Source: Bradyrhizobium sp. CB1717
Lineage (GTDB): Bacteria; Pseudomonadota; Alphaproteobacteria; Rhizobiales; Xanthobacteraceae
Length of the DNA: 64,000 nucleotides
Assembly: GCF_029714325.1 (NCBI RefSeq)
Contig: NZ_CP121666.1
Span: forward strand, 1,984,001-2,048,000
Direction of reading: 5' to 3'
Shown here: positions 61,844-64,000 of the stretch, in pieces
How the letters are laid out: each line of letters opens with the position of its first letter
How positions within the stretch are numbered: position 1 is the first letter of the stretch
Translations under genes and position numbers: made by a program
Notes under the pieces: generated by a model
What the model saw: only the letters and a program-made list of their open reading frames with translations
What the model was told of the DNA's origin: nothing
Databases searched by the model: none

Positions 61844-63860
61844 TGCGGCCGGCCGCAGCGATGAGCCCGTGCGGGGACGCTCCGTGCGCTTCCGGCTGCT
61901 CGCGATCGCGCTGTTGCCGATGCTGGTCATCCTGCCGCTCTTGCTCGGCGTTGCGATCTATCGCTGGAACGCAAAATTCGACGCGACCTTGATCTCCAAG
62001 GTGAACGGCGATCTCACCATCGCCCACCAATATCTCGCCCGCATCCTCGAAAAGACCGGCGTCCAGCTCCGGGCGCTCGGCCTGTCGGCCCGCTTCCACG
62101 AGGTGCTGGCGCCGGATGCGCGCGGCTCCCTGCGCGATCTGCTCGACGAGACCCGCAAGGAAATCGGTCTCGACTTCCTGTATCTGACCAACGGCCGCGG
62201 CGACATCCTGGCCTCATCGCCGCCGTTGCAGCATCAACCGAGAAACGACTGGCCGATCATCATGTCGGCGCTGTCGGGTCAGGTTCCGGCGACGGGCATC
62301 GACATTTTTTCCAATGACGAGCTCGCCGCGATCTCGCCGACCCTGGCCGAGCGCGCGCGCCTGGACCTCGTGCCGACGCCGAACGCGGTGCCGACTGACC
62401 GCAGCACGGAGACGCGCGGCATGGTCGTGCATGCGGCGAGCCGCGCGATGCTGCCTGACGGCGGCGCCGCGGCGCTGGTCGGAGGCACGCTGCTCAACCA
62501 GAATCTCGAATTCATCGACACGATCAACGACCTCGTCTATCGCGCGGCGAGCCTGCCGGAGGGCAGCCAGGGCACCGCGACGCTGTTCCTGGAGGACGTG
62601 CGGATCTCGACCAACGTCCGTCTGTTCGAGGGGCGGCGCGCGCTGGGCACGCGCGTCTCGGCGGCGGTACGCTCCGCCGTACTGGGCGAGGGACGCACCT
62701 GGCTCGACAGCGCCTTTGTGGTCAATGACTGGTACATTTCCGCCTACGAGCCGCTGGTCGACAGTTATGGCAAGCGCGTCGGCATGCTCTATGTCGGCTT
62801 TCTGGAAAAGCCTTTCAGCGAAGCCAAGTACCAGACGCTGGTGATTGTCATCGCGGCGTTCATTGCGATCACTGCCGCGACCGTACCGATCTTTCTGCGC
62901 TGGGCGAGCTCGATCTTCATGCCGCTGGAGCGGGTCACCGCGACGATTGGCGAGGTGGAGCGGGGAAACCTCTCCGCCCGCACCAAGATGCCTGTCTCGG
63001 GTGACGAGATCGGCCGCGTCGCGGTTCATCTCGACAGCCTGCTCGACCAGATCCAGGAACGCGACCGGCAGCTCCGCGAATGGAACGAGGAGCTGAACGT
63101 CCGCGTGCGGGAGCGGACCCGGGACCTCGAGCACGCCAATCTCAAGCTCGAGACAACCACCAAGCAGCTCATCATGTCGGAGAAGCTGGCTGCGATCGGC
63201 GAGATCACCGCGGGCGTCGCACACGAGATCAACAATCCGATCGCGGTGATGCAGGGCAATCTCGACGTCATCCGCAGTGTGTTCGGGGCTGATGCCGACA
63301 AGGCGAAGGTCGAGTTCCGCCTGCTCGACGAGCAGATTCACCGCATCAGCCAGATCGTGACCAAGCTGTTGCAGTTTGCAAGGCCGGAGGAATATGCCGG
63401 CTATGTCGAGCGCCATGCGCCGGCGAGCATCATGTCGGACTGTCTGCCGCTGGTGCAGCATCTCCTGAACAAGACCGACATCGCCGTCATCAGGGACGAC
63501 CGCGCCAGCCGTCTGGTGCTGATGAACCGCAACGAGCTGCAGCAGGTGCTGGTCAATCTGATCGTCAACGCGATCCACGCCATGCCGGATGGCGGAACCC
63601 TGACGCTCCGCGCCTTCGATGCCGAGCGCGACGGCCATCAAGGCGTCGCCATCGAGGTCGCCGACACCGGCATCGGCATGAGCACTGAGGTGATCGAAAA
63701 GATCTTCGATCCCTTCTACACGACGAAACGGCGGCAAGGCACCGGGCTGGGCCTCTCCATCAGCCAGACGCTGATCAAGCGCCAGGGCGGACAGATCACC
63801 GCGGAGAGCCGCGTCGGTTCCGGGAGTACATTCACGGTGTGGCTGCCCGAGGCGACTTGA
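61836..63860 (+). CDS. Membrane sensor histidine kinase (Cache-HAMP-HisKA)
   Basis: A 674-residue kinase. A first span (LLAIALLPMLVILPLLLGVAIY) and a second near residue 340 (VIVIAAFIAITAATVPIFL) flank a periplasmic domain of about 290 residues of the double-Cache type (LDFLYLTNGRGDILASSPP; WYISAYEPLVDSYGKRVGMLYVG). A HAMP domain and a coiled coil follow. The H-box is GEITAGVAHEINNPIAVMQGNL, the N-box LVNLIVNAIHAMP, and the G-boxes VADTGIGMS and GTGLGLSISQ. The pairing with the upstream regulator is clear from the eight-base overlap. Cache kinases of this type often sense small organic acids. Confidence 0.92.
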   Translation: MSDAAGRSDEPVRGRSVRFRLLAIALLPMLVILPLLLGVAIYRWNAKFDATLISKVNGDLTIAHQYLARILEKTGVQLRALGLSARFHEVLAPDARGSLRDLLDETRKEIGLDFLYLTNGRGDILASSPPLQHQPRNDWPIIMSALSGQVPATGIDIFSNDELAAISPTLAERARLDLVPTPNAVPTDRSTETRGMVVHAASRAMLPDGGAAALVGGTLLNQNLEFIDTINDLVYRAASLPEGSQGTATLFLEDVRISTNVRLFEGRRALGTRVSAAVRSAVLGEGRTWLDSAFVVNDWYISAYEPLVDSYGKRVGMLYVGFLEKPFSEAKYQTLVIVIAAFIAITAATVPIFLRWASSIFMPLERVTATIGEVERGNLSARTKMPVSGDEIGRVAVHLDSLLDQIQERDRQLREWNEELNVRVRERTRDLEHANLKLETTTKQLIMSEKLAAIGEITAGVAHEINNPIAVMQGNLDVIRSVFGADADKAKVEFRLLDEQIHRISQIVTKLLQFARPEEYAGYVERHAPASIMSDCLPLVQHLLNKTDIAVIRDDRASRLVLMNRNELQQVLVNLIVNAIHAMPDGGTLTLRAFDAERDGHQGVAIEVADTGIGMSTEVIEKIFDPFYTTKRRQGTGLGLSISQTLIKRQGGQITAESRVGSGSTFTVWLPEAT

Positions 63861-63862
63861 TT

Positions 63863-63898
63863 GGACATTTTGTCCGAGGAGTTCAGGACATTTTGTCC
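63863..63898 (+). promoter_or_regulatory. Two identical GGACATTTTGTCC palindromes
   Basis: GGACATTTTGTCC occurs at 63863-63875 and again at 63886-63898, start to start 23 bases, just after the kinase stop. Each is a 4+4 inverted repeat around ATTTT. They lie about 80-115 bases upstream of the predicted start of the sigma-54 promoter, the usual place for an enhancer. They are probable binding sites for the response regulator at 60356-61843. Confidence 0.75.
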
Positions 63899-63950
63899 CG
63901 CGCGGCACGTTGCGCTGCGGGAAGTCATTGATTCGTCATGGCGCGATATC

Positions 63951-63966
63951 TGGCACGCGCGTTGCT
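63951..63966 (+). promoter_or_regulatory. Consensus sigma-54 promoter
   Basis: TGGCACG-CGCG-TTGCT matches the -24/-12 consensus TGGCACG-N4-TTGCW exactly, with the GG and GC doublets correctly spaced. The predicted start is near 63977 and transcription would run off the right edge of the window. The target gene is not visible. Confidence 0.85.
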
Positions 63967-64000
63967 CATTCCAAGACAGGGTGTTGAGGGGGATGAGGGC

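Noticed and set aside
62214..63908. Minus-strand frame of 564 codons opposite the histidine kinase
   Set aside because: The plus strand has complete H, N and G boxes; the minus translation is low-complexity Arg/Asp/His-rich.

Overview
The window reads as a high-GC chromosome segment of a Bradyrhizobium-like alphaproteobacterium. The evidence is the codon and GC use, an A-B-C-E-F-G-D urease operon followed by a UT-type urea channel, a BadF-type kinase/MurQ/NagA amino-sugar cluster, several small proteins of a type I associate with Bradyrhizobium, and CATTCCGGGGCG-type and GTCATTGCGAG-type intergenic palindromes. All family assignments come from reading the translations; no search was run.

Layout. 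(1) 1-3.1 kb: two class III nucleotide cyclases (the first cut by the window edge) flank a run of three very small genes. (2) 3.7-10.4 kb: type I secretion locus 1, made of a 1181-residue repeat protein (order A-B-B-A), a strong hairpin, a PrtD-like ABC exporter and an HlyD-type adaptor whose frame is broken. (3) 10.5-15.9 kb: a divergent amino-sugar salvage cluster (BadF-type kinase, MurQ etherase and a SIS-domain deaminase on the minus strand; NagA and an unusual aspartokinase on the plus strand). (4) 16-25 kb: a cytochrome c remnant, the urease operon, a urea channel and a GntP-type permease.

(5) 25.0-45.7 kb: accessory DNA bracketed by three copies of the 3' part of a CAT-anticodon tRNA gene, with the intact tRNA at the right edge (45618-45693, minus strand). 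This is the pattern left by successive integrations into one tRNA gene. Segment A (25.0-32.9 kb) holds type I secretion locus 2: a LuxR-type regulator with a degenerate receiver, an HlyD adaptor, an ABC exporter and two proteins that share a glycine-rich repeat (AGNGGDG ... PINIAIAG ... DQSA.QIAGVGG) which I cannot assign to a known family. Segment B (32.9-40.1 kb) holds small secreted proteins, two methyltransferase-type genes, a SnoaL-like protein and a divergent TetR/flavoprotein pair. Segment C (40.2-45.6 kb) holds two SDR oxidoreductases, a secreted alpha/beta hydrolase, a Dps-like protein and an AraC regulator; two of its genes share a duplicated leader of about 95 bp. No integrase gene was found in any segment, and truncated genes lie at the segment edges.

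(6) 46-54.7 kb: four solute-binding proteins (Bug/TctC, TAXI, LivK-like, TupA) without any permease genes, plus a regulator and a MoeA protein that each appear to carry a binding-protein-like domain. (7) 54.7-60.3 kb: an FAD monooxygenase, two small genes and a molybdenum-cofactor set (MobA, FdhD, MobB, MoeA, a TusA-like protein). (8) 60.3-64 kb: an NtrC-type response regulator and its histidine kinase. They are followed by two identical GGACATTTTGTCC palindromes and a consensus sigma-54 promoter that point at a gene beyond the window.
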